Counted from the stretch's first letter, positions 18,462-27,614 are shown. The stretch: 64,000 nucleotides of DNA from Cryobacterium sp. (GCA_019639015.1 JAHBSS010000002.1:34799-98798); one strand, 5' to 3'. Notes: generated from the sequence alone by a model not told the origin. Numbers and translations are program-made.

Positions 18462-19781
18462 GTGCCAAGAATCTTGATCGTCGGCGGCGGATATGCCGGA
18501 TTTTATACAGCAAAAAAGCTCGAAAAATGGTTGCGACCGGGGGAAGCTGAAGTAACAGTCGTAGACCCGCGCCCGTACATGACCTACCAGCCATTCCTAC
18601 CAGAAGTGGCCGCCGGATCAATTGAGCCAAGGCACGCCGTTGTCAGCCAGCGTAGACACTTGCGCAACACCGAGGTAATAACAGCCGAGGTTGCAGAAAT
18701 CGATCACAAGAAGAAGGTCGCAACAATCAAACCCGCCTTGGGGAAGGCTTGGAAACTCGAATACGATGTATTGGTTTTCGCAGCTGGAGCAGTCTCTAGA
18801 ACGTTCCCCATTCCGGGAGTTGCGGATGTTGCAATCGGACTTAAGAACATTGAAGAGGCAATCGAAGTTCGCGATCGCGTGCTCACCAACTTCGATAAGG
18901 CGTCCGACTTGCCAGCGGGTAAAGAGCGCGACCGTTTGCTCACCTTCACCGTAATCGGCGGTGGATTTGCCGGGATCGAAATCTTCGGCGAACTTCGCAG
19001 CCTAGCCAGCGAGCTGATCAAGTATTATCCGTCGATCACGTTCGAGGACATCCATTTCCACCTGATCGAGGCGATGGACAGGATCATGCCCGAGGTTTCT
19101 CTAAAGACAAGCCACTGGGTACTAAAGCACCTTGCTGAGCGCGGCGCGATCGTGCACCTTGAGACACAACTTACTTCCGCAGTCGGTGGAAAGGTCGAAA
19201 TGTCGAACGGCGAGAAGTTCGAATCCGATCTGATCATTTGGACCGCTGGAGTCATGGCCAATCCGATGCTTCGTCAAACTGATTTGCCACTCGATGATCG
19301 TGGTCGATTGACGGTTGGTGCGGACCTTCGGGTCCGAAACGGCGAGACGATCGTTGAAGGAGCCTGGGGTGCAGGTGACGCTTGCGCAGTTCCAGATCTC
19401 ACCGGTGGTGGCGTGAAGGGCTTTTGCGTTCCAAATGCGCAGCACGCGGTTCGCCAAGCAAAGCTCTTGGCTAAGAACGTAGTTGGGGTCATCCGTGGGG
19501 ATGCCCCCGCCGAGTACTTCCACAAGAACATGGGTGCCGTTGCTGGGCTCGGGCTGTATCACGGTGTGTACCAGTCGGGTAAGGTCGCGTTCAAGGGCTT
19601 CATTGCATGGCTCATGCACCGTGGATACCACGGGCTCGCTGTACCCATGTGGGAGCGCAAGATTCGAGTGTTCGGCAACTGGATTATCAACTTCTTAGTT
19701 CACCGTGACGTCGTTTCAATTCAGGATCGGGTGACTCCTCGCGCATCGTTCGAAGAATTCGCCGCACGCCCAAAGGCCTAA
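18462..19781 (+). CDS. ndh: Type II NADH:quinone oxidoreductase
   Basis: A 439-residue flavoprotein that passes electrons from NADH to the quinone pool without pumping protons. Two Rossmann motifs are present: FAD-binding ILIVGGGYAGFYTAKKLE at residues 3-20 and NADH-binding FTVIGGGFAGIE near 165. The second FAD motif and quinone-site region WGAGDACAVPD and CVPNAQHAVRQA are intact, and the amphipathic C-terminal part carries GFIAWLMHRGYHG. GTG start, 12 bases after the protease gene. It is the last gene before the tRNA. Confidence 0.93.
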   Translation: MPRILIVGGGYAGFYTAKKLEKWLRPGEAEVTVVDPRPYMTYQPFLPEVAAGSIEPRHAVVSQRRHLRNTEVITAEVAEIDHKKKVATIKPALGKAWKLEYDVLVFAAGAVSRTFPIPGVADVAIGLKNIEEAIEVRDRVLTNFDKASDLPAGKERDRLLTFTVIGGGFAGIEIFGELRSLASELIKYYPSITFEDIHFHLIEAMDRIMPEVSLKTSHWVLKHLAERGAIVHLETQLTSAVGGKVEMSNGEKFESDLIIWTAGVMANPMLRQTDLPLDDRGRLTVGADLRVRNGETIVEGAWGAGDACAVPDLTGGGVKGFCVPNAQHAVRQAKLLAKNVVGVIRGDAPAEYFHKNMGAVAGLGLYHGVYQSGKVAFKGFIAWLMHRGYHGLAVPMWERKIRVFGNWIINFLVHRDVVSIQDRVTPRASFEEFAARPKA

Positions 19782-19801
19782 TCTTCTAGGCTTGAGGCCG
19801 G

Positions 19802-19875
19802 GCCCCCGTAGCCCAACCGGCAGAGGCAGACGACTTAAAATCGTCACAGTGAGGGTTCAAATCCCTCCGGGGGCA
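19802..19875 (+). tRNA. tRNA-Leu (anticodon TAA)
   Basis: A 74-base cloverleaf. Acceptor arms GCCCCCG (19802-19808) and CGGGGGC (19868-19874) pair perfectly with discriminator A19875; no CCA is encoded. The anticodon stem is GACGA/TCGTC around loop CTTAAAA with TAA at 19836-19838; the T arm is GAGGG-TTCAAAT-CCCTC. The variable region is only five bases (ACAGT), unlike the long variable arm usual in bacterial tRNA-Leu, so identity should be confirmed. It lies 20 bases after ndh. Confidence 0.9.
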
Positions 19876-20055
19876 CGCGATGCCTGCCCCCTACGAGCTT
19901 TGCCGACTATCTGATTTCGCTTACGCGAAATCGGGTTCAAATCCCTCCGGGGGCACGCGATGCCTGCCCCCTGCGAGCTTTGCCGACTATCTGATTTCGC
20001 TTACGTGAAATCGGGTTCAAATCCCTCCGGGGGCACGCGATGCCTGCCCCCTACG
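19853..20055 (+). repeat. 80-bp tandem array containing the tRNA-Leu 3' end
   Basis: Two full 80-base units (19853-19932 and 19933-20012) and a partial third (20013-20055) follow head to tail; the first overlaps the tRNA itself. Units 1 and 2 differ at about two positions. Each begins with the T-loop to discriminator segment of the tRNA and ends with a hairpin, GATTTCGC-TTAC-GCGAAATC (19913-19932 in unit 1; one stem change in unit 2). Within each unit GGGGGCA can also pair with TGCCCCC 16 bases later. This is not a CRISPR: repeats abut with no unique spacers. The following 128 bases (20056-20182) show nothing recognisable. Confidence 0.9.
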
Positions 20056-20182
20056 GGCCAGCCCGCCGATACAACTCGTGAAGTTCGATCGTGGCTACTT
20101 GACAATTGCCTACGAAGCGGTGGAAGATTCAGAGTCGAGTGTCTTGGACGCTTGACCCACTTCAGAGTTGAAGGCGAAACCT

Positions 20183-20821
20183 ATGGCGAGGATGTCAGTC
20201 GCGGATCGGCGCGCCGCCCTGATTCTTGCTGCGCTTCGTGTCATCGAGCGGGATGGCGTGCATGGCGCAACCACGCGAGCGATCGTTGCCGAAGCCGGAA
20301 TGCCGCTAGCGAGTTTTCACTACGCATTTCTGTCTCGAGACGAACTGATTCGCGAATTGATTCGCACTGTTGTTGAAACCGAGGGTCAGGCTGCGAGCGA
20401 GACTCTCAGCGAACAAGCGGGCATCCGTACTTCTATTCGCGATGGATTGCAAGCCTATTTCGATTTACTCGTTGCGGAGCCGAATCGAGAGCAGGCAATG
20501 TTTGAACTCTTGCATTATTCCCTTCGGACTGAAGAACTTCATGATTTGCCGAAGGCACAGTACTCGACCTATTGGAAAACCGCCGCTTCCGTGCTTGAAG
20601 TTGGCGCGAAAGCTGCGCGTGTGCAATGGAAGCTACCAGTGGCGGAGGTAGCGCGGTTGCTCGTCACATTTATAAGCGGACTAACGCTTGCTTGGCTGGC
20701 AGACCGAGACGCTGAAGCTGCAGCAAGGACGATGGATTTTGCCGCGGATTCCCTTGCTGTGCTCGCTGAACCGATTTCTGACTTAGCCGATGCCAAAACC
20801 AACCAGTCAATCGAAAGGTGA
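20183..20821 (+). CDS. TetR family regulator of the sugar cluster
   Basis: A 212-residue TetR-type repressor with the helix-turn-helix at about residues 10-55 (GVHGATTRAIVAEAGMPLASFHYAF region). The C-terminal domain carries a TetR_C-like helical bundle. The ATG at 20183 is used; a TTG at 20168 and an ATG at 20192 are alternatives. It ends eight bases before the MFS gene start and is the first gene of a five-gene run, so it very likely controls the downstream transporter and enzymes. The inducer is unknown but probably a sugar or glycoside metabolite. Confidence 0.85.
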   Translation: MARMSVADRRAALILAALRVIERDGVHGATTRAIVAEAGMPLASFHYAFLSRDELIRELIRTVVETEGQAASETLSEQAGIRTSIRDGLQAYFDLLVAEPNREQAMFELLHYSLRTEELHDLPKAQYSTYWKTAASVLEVGAKAARVQWKLPVAEVARLLVTFISGLTLAWLADRDAEAAARTMDFAADSLAVLAEPISDLADAKTNQSIER

Positions 20822-20828
20822 AACTAGA

Positions 20829-22103
20829 GTGACGAATGTAACTATGAAAGCCCCTGAAGCGCTAACCGAACCGACAAGGTTAGTGTCCGCTGGTTGGATC
20901 GCCTTGTTTGCCACCGCTTGGTTCGGTATTTGGATGGCGCAACTAACTCCGATCCAATTATTACTACCGCAACAAATTGAGGTGCATGTTCAAGGTGACC
21001 ACTGGGTCGACAAGGTCGTCGCATTCGGGATAATCTCCGGAATCGCGGGTGTTTGCGCACTTGTCGCCTATCCACTTACCGGAGCATTATCGGATCGCAC
21101 GACAAGCCGCTTTGGCAGGCGACGCCCCTGGATTTTGGGCGGTGCAATAGTGTTCGCAGTTTCCCTTGTTTTGCTCGGACTGCAAAACACCATGATTGGT
21201 GTTGGCATCTTCTGGTCCCTAGCAATCATCGGATTTTGCATGCTCACAGCCGCTTTGACCGCGACAATCTCGGATCAAGTGCCAATCAGCCAGCGGGGAT
21301 ACGTTTCGGGTTGGCTATCCGCGCCGCAAGCCGTCGGCACTATCGCAGGCTTGTTGCTCATCATTCTCTTGGAGATCGGCCAATTCGTCGGTTACACGCT
21401 CATGGCAGTCCCGCTCGTACTGTTTGTGATCCCGTTCGTACTCCGAGTTCCTGACGCGGTGCTGCCGCTGTCAGAACGTCCGCCATTCACGCTGAGAGCT
21501 TTGATCGCCGGATTCTGGATTAGTCCGAAACAGTTTCCAGACTTCGGCTGGACCCTATTGAGCCGAATCCTCGTCAACTTTGGAAACGCTTTTGGCACGA
21601 CGCTCTTGCTCTACTTTCTAGAAGATGGACTCGGGTTCGCCGCCGGGGAACCAGCAGAAGACGCGTTGCTCACCTTGACGCTCGTGTACATGATTTTCGT
21701 GGTGTTGGCTTCCCTTATTCTTGGAAAGCTTTCGGACAAGTTGGGCAAACGCAAGATGTTCGTGTTCGCCTCATCCGCACTCCAAGCAATCGCGGCACTA
21801 CTACTCGCGTTCATCCCTAGTTATGACGTTGCCATGGTTGCGGCCGGACTTCTCGGTTTGGGTTACGGTTGCTTCCTATCAGTTGATCAAGCACTTGCCA
21901 CTCAAGTCTTGCCAGCCGCAGTGTCCCGCGGTAAAGACCTCGGAATCATGAATATTGCCACGGCCGTGCCGCAAGCGATTGCACCATTGTTTGGTGCATT
22001 CATCGTTGCCGTCCTTGTTGGATTCCAAGGGTTGTTCTTGATTTCCGCAATTTGCGCGTTGGTTGGTGCACTCGCAGTCGTTCCAGTTCGCGCCGTTAAG
22101 TAA
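20829..22103 (+). CDS. MFS transporter, sugar:proton symporter-like
   Basis: A 424-residue major facilitator with about 12 hydrophobic segments. The loop 2-3 motif GALSDRTTSRFGRRRPWILGG, whose RRRPW block is typical of the glycoside/sucrose symporter branch, and the mirror motif GKLSDKLGKRKMF in the second half are seen. GTG 20829 is favoured because AAAGG lies a few bases upstream; an ATG at 20790 inside the regulator gene would add 13 residues. Context with a GH1 glycosidase suggests import of a disaccharide or glycoside. Substrate is not proven. Confidence 0.82.
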   Translation: MTNVTMKAPEALTEPTRLVSAGWIALFATAWFGIWMAQLTPIQLLLPQQIEVHVQGDHWVDKVVAFGIISGIAGVCALVAYPLTGALSDRTTSRFGRRRPWILGGAIVFAVSLVLLGLQNTMIGVGIFWSLAIIGFCMLTAALTATISDQVPISQRGYVSGWLSAPQAVGTIAGLLLIILLEIGQFVGYTLMAVPLVLFVIPFVLRVPDAVLPLSERPPFTLRALIAGFWISPKQFPDFGWTLLSRILVNFGNAFGTTLLLYFLEDGLGFAAGEPAEDALLTLTLVYMIFVVLASLILGKLSDKLGKRKMFVFASSALQAIAALLLAFIPSYDVAMVAAGLLGLGYGCFLSVDQALATQVLPAAVSRGKDLGIMNIATAVPQAIAPLFGAFIVAVLVGFQGLFLISAICALVGALAVVPVRAVK

Positions 22104-22108
22104 ACGAA

Positions 22109-23350
22109 TTGACCAACGTGAAACTAACTAAATCTGTTGACTTTGATTGGTTGCAACCATCGGAGTACTGGCAGAGGCTACAAACTGCGACAGCGGATTT
22201 GGAAACACCGTTCGGAGTGATTTCGGCCGAAGCCCTAGCCTTCAACGCGCAGAACCTGCTCGATCGGATGCCGAACCACTCGACTCCGAAGACAATTCGT
22301 GTCGCGACAAAGTCGATTCGAGTTCGCGAAATCATTCAAGCCGTTGAGGCTTTACCTGGATATCGTGGTGCGCTCGCATTCACGCTGCCAGAAGCGCTTT
22401 GGCTCGCAGAGTGGATTCCGGATGTCGTCGTCGCCTACCCAAGCGTCGATCGATCCGCTTATGAACGCCTTGGTCGTGACGACAAACTTGCGTCAAGAGT
22501 CACGGTGATGATCGACGATGGTGCTCAATTGGATTTAATCGATTCGGTAATTCCTCCTGCCAAGCGCAATGAGATTAGGGTCTGCCTAGAACTTGATGCC
22601 GCATGGGATGCTCCCTTGCTTGGCCACATGGGGGCTTGGCGCTCGCCGCTACATTCCGTTGATCAAGTGCGAACTCTCGCCGAGACTGTAGTTGAAAGAA
22701 AAGGTTTTGAACTTGTCGGCCTCATGGGCTACGAGGGTCAAATCGCCGGGACTGTGGACGAACCTGAAGGCAAACCAATTTACGGGGCACTCGTGCGTTG
22801 GATGCAATCAAGGTCAGCGAACGAAATAGCCGAGCGTCGAGCCAAAGCCGTGGCTTCGGTGCGAGAACTAACCGCGCTTGAGTTTGTAAATGGTGGTGGC
22901 ACGGGTTCGATCGAGTCAACTGGTGCTGAGGAGGCGGTAACAGAAGTGGCTGCCGGCAGCGGACTGTTTGGTCCGCACCTGTTTGATCACTATTCAAAGT
23001 TTTCACCGGCACCCGCTGCATCTTTCGCTCTGTCGGTGGTGCGAAAGCCCCGGCCAGATATGGCGACCATACTGGGGGGAGGTTGGGTGGCATCCGGCCC
23101 ACCGGGAATTGATCGCCTGCCGAAACCAGTCTGGCCGGTCGGGCTCAAGATGGTTCCTAGGGAAATGGCTGGAGAAGTGCAGACCCCTCTCACCGGTGCG
23201 AGCACTCTAAAGATTGGTGATCGTGTTTGGTTTAGACACACGAAATCCGGCGAACTCGCCGAACACCTGAACGAGATTGCAATTGTTGAAGGAGAGCGAG
23301 TCGTTCAAATGATGCCGACGTATCGCGGGGAAGGAAAAGCATGGCTGTGA
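22109..23350 (+). CDS. Amino acid deaminase/aldolase, alanine racemase-like fold
   Basis: A 413-residue PLP enzyme related to D-threonine aldolase/D-serine dehydratase (COG3616 type). The PLP lysine is in RVATKSIRV near residue 70 after an N-terminal segment; the C-terminal beta domain bears the metal/PLP region with GGGTGSIEST and FRHTKSGELAEH, the latter a His-containing metal motif. It begins TTG 22109 and overlaps the next gene by ten bases, showing translational coupling. Why an amino-acid-type PLP enzyme sits with a lactone oxidase is unclear, but this pairing recurs in actinobacteria as far as I recall. Confidence 0.8.
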   Translation: MTNVKLTKSVDFDWLQPSEYWQRLQTATADLETPFGVISAEALAFNAQNLLDRMPNHSTPKTIRVATKSIRVREIIQAVEALPGYRGALAFTLPEALWLAEWIPDVVVAYPSVDRSAYERLGRDDKLASRVTVMIDDGAQLDLIDSVIPPAKRNEIRVCLELDAAWDAPLLGHMGAWRSPLHSVDQVRTLAETVVERKGFELVGLMGYEGQIAGTVDEPEGKPIYGALVRWMQSRSANEIAERRAKAVASVRELTALEFVNGGGTGSIESTGAEEAVTEVAAGSGLFGPHLFDHYSKFSPAPAASFALSVVRKPRPDMATILGGGWVASGPPGIDRLPKPVWPVGLKMVPREMAGEVQTPLTGASTLKIGDRVWFRHTKSGELAEHLNEIAIVEGERVVQMMPTYRGEGKAWL

Positions 23351-24678
23351 CTAAGGGGACTGAGTTGCTGACACCAGGCAAGCGTTGGACGAATTGGGGC
23401 AGAGTTGAACGAGTCGTGCCGAAGTTCGCTTCGAAACCCTCAAACATTGAAGAAGTCCAGCAGACCATCTTGCGCGCCCGCGAATTGGGCGTGCCGGTAA
23501 AGGCAATCGGTGCTGGACATAGTTTTACGGCGATCGCGATTGCCCCTGGAGTGCAGCTCGATCCAAGCGGACTCGACGGGCTTCTAGAAGTGGATGCGAA
23601 ATCAAAGAGGGTAAAAATTGCCGCGGGCACCAACCTTTACCAACTTCCTGCACTACTAAGTCCACACGGTTTGGCGATGGAGAACCTTGGAGACATCGAT
23701 CGGCAAACGATCTCCGGCGCAACTTCTACCGGCACGCATGGGACAGGTGGGAAATTCAGGGGGATTGCGGCGCAAATTGTGGCAGCAACCCTGGTGAAAG
23801 CCGACGGCGAGATTTTGGTCGTTTCTGAAACAGAAAACAAAGAATTGCTTCCTGCTGTGCGGCTCGGGCTCGGGGCTCTCGGGATTCTCGTTGATCTCAC
23901 GATTCAATGTGTTCCGGCATTTGTAATGCAAGCAATCGAAAAGCCTGAACCAATGGAGACCGTTCTCAACGAATGGGACGAAAGAGTAGATGGGACTGAT
24001 CACTTCGAGTTCTATTGGTTCCCTTACACCGACACAGTGTTGACTAAGTCAAACAAGAGACTCCACGCTGAAACTAAGTTGCAACCGCTCGGAAAGCTGA
24101 AGCGCTGGGTAGATGATGTCGCGGTTTCAAATGGCGTATTTGAACTGACGTGCGCTACCGGCAAGCTCATTCCAGCCGCTGTTCCAGGCATCAATCGAAT
24201 CGCGACGAAACTCACTGGAAACCGCGAGTTTACCGACGTGTCAACCTCGGTTTTCACAACCCAACGCACGGTACATTTTCGCGAGATGGAATATGCAATC
24301 CCGCGCGAAGCGATCCCAAATGCGGTGCGCGAAATCAACTCGATGATTCGCAAGCGGGACTTCAAGATTTCGTTCCCAATCGAAGTTCGGGCAGCAGCTC
24401 AAGATGACTTGTGGCTCTCAACGGCTTTCGGTCGAGAAAGTGGCTACATCGCGGTTCACCGCTACTGGCGCGAGAACTATCTGGAATACTTCAAAGCAGT
24501 GGAGCAGATAATGAACAGTTATGATGGCAGACCGCATTGGGGCAAGATCCACTTTCAGGATGCCGAATCACTTTCAAAACTCTACCCAAAGTATGAAGCG
24601 TTTTTGAAAGTGCGTAACATGTTGGACCCAGAACGCATCTTCGCGAACCCATATCTTGATCGAGTTCTTGGCGCATGA
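23341..24678 (+). CDS. D-arabinono-1,4-lactone oxidase family protein
   Basis: A 445-residue FAD-linked oxidase. The N-terminal PCMH-type FAD domain (about residues 10-185) contains VKAIGAGHSFTAIA and the DRQTISGATSTGTHGTGG stretch, and the C-terminal ALO domain ends with HWGKIHFQDAESL and MLDPERIFANPYLDRVL, the aldonolactone oxidase hallmark. It oxidises a sugar-1,4-lactone, giving an ascorbate-like product or H2O2; bacterial members also act on other lactones or alditols. It overlaps the PLP enzyme by ten bases and the GH1 gene by four, so the three are tightly coupled. Confidence 0.88.
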   Translation: MAVTKGTELLTPGKRWTNWGRVERVVPKFASKPSNIEEVQQTILRARELGVPVKAIGAGHSFTAIAIAPGVQLDPSGLDGLLEVDAKSKRVKIAAGTNLYQLPALLSPHGLAMENLGDIDRQTISGATSTGTHGTGGKFRGIAAQIVAATLVKADGEILVVSETENKELLPAVRLGLGALGILVDLTIQCVPAFVMQAIEKPEPMETVLNEWDERVDGTDHFEFYWFPYTDTVLTKSNKRLHAETKLQPLGKLKRWVDDVAVSNGVFELTCATGKLIPAAVPGINRIATKLTGNREFTDVSTSVFTTQRTVHFREMEYAIPREAIPNAVREINSMIRKRDFKISFPIEVRAAAQDDLWLSTAFGRESGYIAVHRYWRENYLEYFKAVEQIMNSYDGRPHWGKIHFQDAESLSKLYPKYEAFLKVRNMLDPERIFANPYLDRVLGA

Positions 24679-26099
24679 CAAAGACGTTCTTGCAGGATGC
24701 CGATCTTGTACCGGAGGAGTTTGCCAAGCGAATTCCTTCAGATTTCACGGTCGGAGTTTCCACCTCAGCTTTCCAAATAGCTGGCGCGGTGTCTGAGGGT
24801 GGTCGCACTCGATCAACTTGGGACACATTCATGGCACAGCCGGGACGCATCTCTGACAAGAGCACCGCAAAGGTTGCAGCTGACCACTACCACCGCTACA
24901 GGGAAGATGTTGATCTAATACAGAAGCTAGGTGTCGATTCATACCGGCTATCGGTCTCCTGGCCAAGGGTTCAGCCAGGCGGAAAAGGTGCAGTCAATCA
25001 AGAAGGGATTGACTTTTACGACAAGCTTCTAGATGCACTTTTGCAGGCCGGGGTGCGCCCAATGGTCACGATCTACCACTGGGAAACCCCCGAAGAGTTA
25101 CAGGAACAAGGCGGATGGCTAAACCGCGAAACAGCGAAGCGGCTAGGTGACTTCGCAGAAATTCTCGGCAAGGCATTCGGCGATCGTGTAGATAAGTGGG
25201 TGACGATTAACGAACCAACTACCGTCACATTGAACGGATATGGCCTCGGTATCCACGCTCCGGGCGAAGAACTACTGTTTGATGCTCTTCCGGCAGCCCA
25301 CAATCAGCTTTTGGGTCACGGGCTAGCGGTTCAAGCTTTGCGTGGTGTTGGGGTTAAAGGTGGAATTGGAATTACCAATGTCCATTCCCCGGTTGTGCCA
25401 GCAAGAGGCAAATTTCTTGACAAGTATTTTGCCACAGTTTTCGATCTGGTCCACAACCGCATTTTTGCCGACCCGGTATTGCTCGGGCGATATCCAAAAG
25501 CTCCTTTCGGAGCCGGGCGGGTGCTTAAGTCTCTTGATGACTTAGATCCGGATGACTTGAAGATCATCCACCAGCCTTTGGATTTCTACGGCATGAACTA
25601 CTACATGCCGACTCGAATCAAAGCGGGTTCACCGAAAATCGGTACAACCCCGGACGGCGAAACCGAGACCATAAAACAAGTCCCGTTCTCGCTAGAACCG
25701 TTCCCCGAATTCGCAAAAACCGGTTTCGGCTGGCCGGTTGCGCCCGAATACCTTGCTGTCGCCCTCGGTGACATGGCGGAGCGCTACGGAGACGCCATGC
25801 CTCCCATCTACATCACGGAAGGTGGGGTGAGTTATCCGGATGCGCGAGCCGCAAGTGGACATTTTCACGATGAGCGACGGATTGACTATTTGGCGGAACA
25901 CATCGCGATAGTTCTAAACGGCGCCCCGGGAATTGACGTGAAAGGTTACTTCGTTTGGTCGCTAATCGACAACTGGGAGTGGGCAGCTGGATTCAGTCAA
26001 AGATTCGGACTCGTCCATGTTGATTTCGACTCACTTGAGCGAACCCCGAAGGACTCATACCGCTGGCTGCAAGGCGTGCTCGCTGCTCGAAAGCGCTAG
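24675..26099 (+). CDS. Family 1 glycoside hydrolase (beta-glucosidase)
   Basis: A 474-residue GH1 enzyme hydrolysing beta-linked glucosides or galactosides with retention. The acid/base glutamate is in WVTINEPTTVTLNGYG and the nucleophile in PPIYITEGGVSYPDA; FTVGVSTSAFQIAGA at the N-terminus and SLIDNWEWAAGFSQRFGLVHVD at the C-terminus are standard. No signal peptide, so it works in the cytoplasm on sugars imported by the adjacent MFS protein. It is the last gene of the cluster and overlaps the lactone oxidase by four bases. Confidence 0.94.
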   Translation: MTKTFLQDADLVPEEFAKRIPSDFTVGVSTSAFQIAGAVSEGGRTRSTWDTFMAQPGRISDKSTAKVAADHYHRYREDVDLIQKLGVDSYRLSVSWPRVQPGGKGAVNQEGIDFYDKLLDALLQAGVRPMVTIYHWETPEELQEQGGWLNRETAKRLGDFAEILGKAFGDRVDKWVTINEPTTVTLNGYGLGIHAPGEELLFDALPAAHNQLLGHGLAVQALRGVGVKGGIGITNVHSPVVPARGKFLDKYFATVFDLVHNRIFADPVLLGRYPKAPFGAGRVLKSLDDLDPDDLKIIHQPLDFYGMNYYMPTRIKAGSPKIGTTPDGETETIKQVPFSLEPFPEFAKTGFGWPVAPEYLAVALGDMAERYGDAMPPIYITEGGVSYPDARAASGHFHDERRIDYLAEHIAIVLNGAPGIDVKGYFVWSLIDNWEWAAGFSQRFGLVHVDFDSLERTPKDSYRWLQGVLAARKR

Positions 26100-26119
26100 C
26101 GTTTCAAGTTGAACACGTT

Positions 26120-26854
26120 CTAGTTGGTACGACGCCTTAGTGTCGCCGATCCCAATATGACTGCACCGACAGCGAACGCAAGAATTATCAGTATTTTCAT
26201 TCCGATGTAGTTGGCATCTTCTGTGTCTTTCGCTATTGCGTTCAACGCGTCAATCACGTGTGAGAGCGGAAGCCAATCAGAGATTGCGTGAAGCACATCC
26301 GGCATGGTGTCGCGAGGCAAAAACACACCCCCCAGGAGAATCTGCGGAAACACCAGGGCGGGCACAAACTGTGCGACTTGGAACTCACTATTTGCGAACG
26401 CGCTCGCGAGCAATCCAAGTGTCGTGCCGAGCACGGCATCGGCGAGCGCTACCCACAATAAGAGCCAAATAGAACCCTTGGTGTCTAGACCGCAAACCCA
26501 CACTGCGAACCCGACTGCGATTGCCGATTGCAGGATGGCCAAGAAACTGAAGGCAAGCGCGTAACCGAGGGTGAATTCGAACTTGCTTATTGGCATCGTG
26601 AGTAGTCGCTCCAAGGTCCCGCTTCGACGTTCACGCAAGGTTGTGATGCTTGTGACAAGGAACATGACTGTGAACGGAAACAAAGCAAGCACGGCTGGAC
26701 CAAACTGGTCGAAGAAAGGTGTGTCGGAGAATATCCAGGCCATGAGTCCAACTAGCAAGCTCGGCACGAGCAGCAGTAGCCCTAACGTTCTCGGATCATG
26801 AGCAATCTGGGTTAGCACTCGACTGGCGGTTCGCCATGCATTTTGAATTCGCAT
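26120..26854 (-). CDS. ABC-2 type transporter permease
   Basis: A 244-residue membrane protein with about six transmembrane helices and the ABC-2 membrane-domain motif around TLRERRSGTLERLLTMPISKFEF, the coupling loop that contacts the ATPase. It is the membrane half of a drug or lipid exporter of the DrrB type. It begins at the last base of the ATPase gene (overlap of one base), and the two form an operon with the TetR regulator upstream. Its start ATG is in MRIQNAW. The exported molecule is unknown. Confidence 0.88.
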   Translation of the reverse strand: MRIQNAWRTASRVLTQIAHDPRTLGLLLLVPSLLVGLMAWIFSDTPFFDQFGPAVLALFPFTVMFLVTSITTLRERRSGTLERLLTMPISKFEFTLGYALAFSFLAILQSAIAVGFAVWVCGLDTKGSIWLLLWVALADAVLGTTLGLLASAFANSEFQVAQFVPALVFPQILLGGVFLPRDTMPDVLHAISDWLPLSHVIDALNAIAKDTEDANYIGMKILIILAFAVGAVILGSATLRRRTN

Positions 26855-27606
26855 CAGGCCACCCGCTTAGAATCGCTAGTTTGTTCGTCAAAGTCAGGTT
26901 CGTTTCGAATCAAGCGCAGGAAGGCGTCATCCGGGTCGGTGGCTCCCGTGCGTTTGAGTAACCCGGCGGGTGTTTCATCGGCGAGAATTAGCCCGTTCCT
27001 TAGCAGGAGTAACCTGTCGCAACGGCTCGCCTCATCCATGACGTGACTTGAAACTAGCAACGTCGTGCCTTCAGCGGCGAGCTGGCGAAACAGCGTCCAA
27101 AGGTCCGCTCGCAGTACTGGGTCAAGGCCAACTGTTGGTTCGTCGAGCACGAGAAGCGCCGGTTTACCTAGTAGCGCAATTGCAAGGGATGTTCGATTAA
27201 GTTGACCACCGGAGAGCGTGGAAACAAGTTGCCTTGCTTGAGATTCAAGCCCGGTAACTTTCAATACTCGAGTCGCATCGTTTCGAGGGACGCGCATGAT
27301 TGATGCGAAATATTTCAGGTTCTGGATAACGGTGAGGTCCTCGTAGACGCTCGGGCTCTGGGAAACGTATCCGAGTTTTAGACGCAAGCTCTTGCTTCCG
27401 GCAGGCTCTCCAAGCACATTGATTTCGCCATGCACGTGTCTTTGTACCCCGACGATCGAGCGCATGAGTGTGGACTTGCCTGAACCGCTTGGCCCAAGGA
27501 GTCCGACAACGCTTCCTTCTGTAACATCAAAGTTCAGGCCGTGCAGGATTTCGTGCTTACCCCTAATTACTCGAAGGTCTTTCGCCGAGATCACAGAATT
27601 CACCAT
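26854..27606 (-). CDS. ABC transporter ATP-binding protein
   Basis: A 250-residue nucleotide-binding subunit of a multidrug or antibiotic-type exporter. Walker A GPSGSGKST, Q-loop GYVSQSP, signature LSGGQLNR, Walker B LLVLDEPTVGLDP and the switch His in VSSHVMDE are all present. A long-form C-terminal extension with DDAFLRLIRNEPD follows, as in the DrrA subclass. It sits eight bases downstream of the TetR gene, so regulator, ATPase and permease probably share one transcript. Confidence 0.92.
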   Translation of the reverse strand: MVNSVISAKDLRVIRGKHEILHGLNFDVTEGSVVGLLGPSGSGKSTLMRSIVGVQRHVHGEINVLGEPAGSKSLRLKLGYVSQSPSVYEDLTVIQNLKYFASIMRVPRNDATRVLKVTGLESQARQLVSTLSGGQLNRTSLAIALLGKPALLVLDEPTVGLDPVLRADLWTLFRQLAAEGTTLLVSSHVMDEASRCDRLLLLRNGLILADETPAGLLKRTGATDPDDAFLRLIRNEPDFDEQTSDSKRVA

Positions 27607-27614
27607 GTGATGAA

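Noticed and set aside
19853-20055. Possible CRISPR array
   Set aside because: Repeats are contiguous 80-base units with no unique spacers and no cas genes.
19960-20376. Open reading frame across the tRNA-derived tandem array
   Set aside because: It is made of the 80-base repeat and out-of-frame TetR sequence; no coherent protein.
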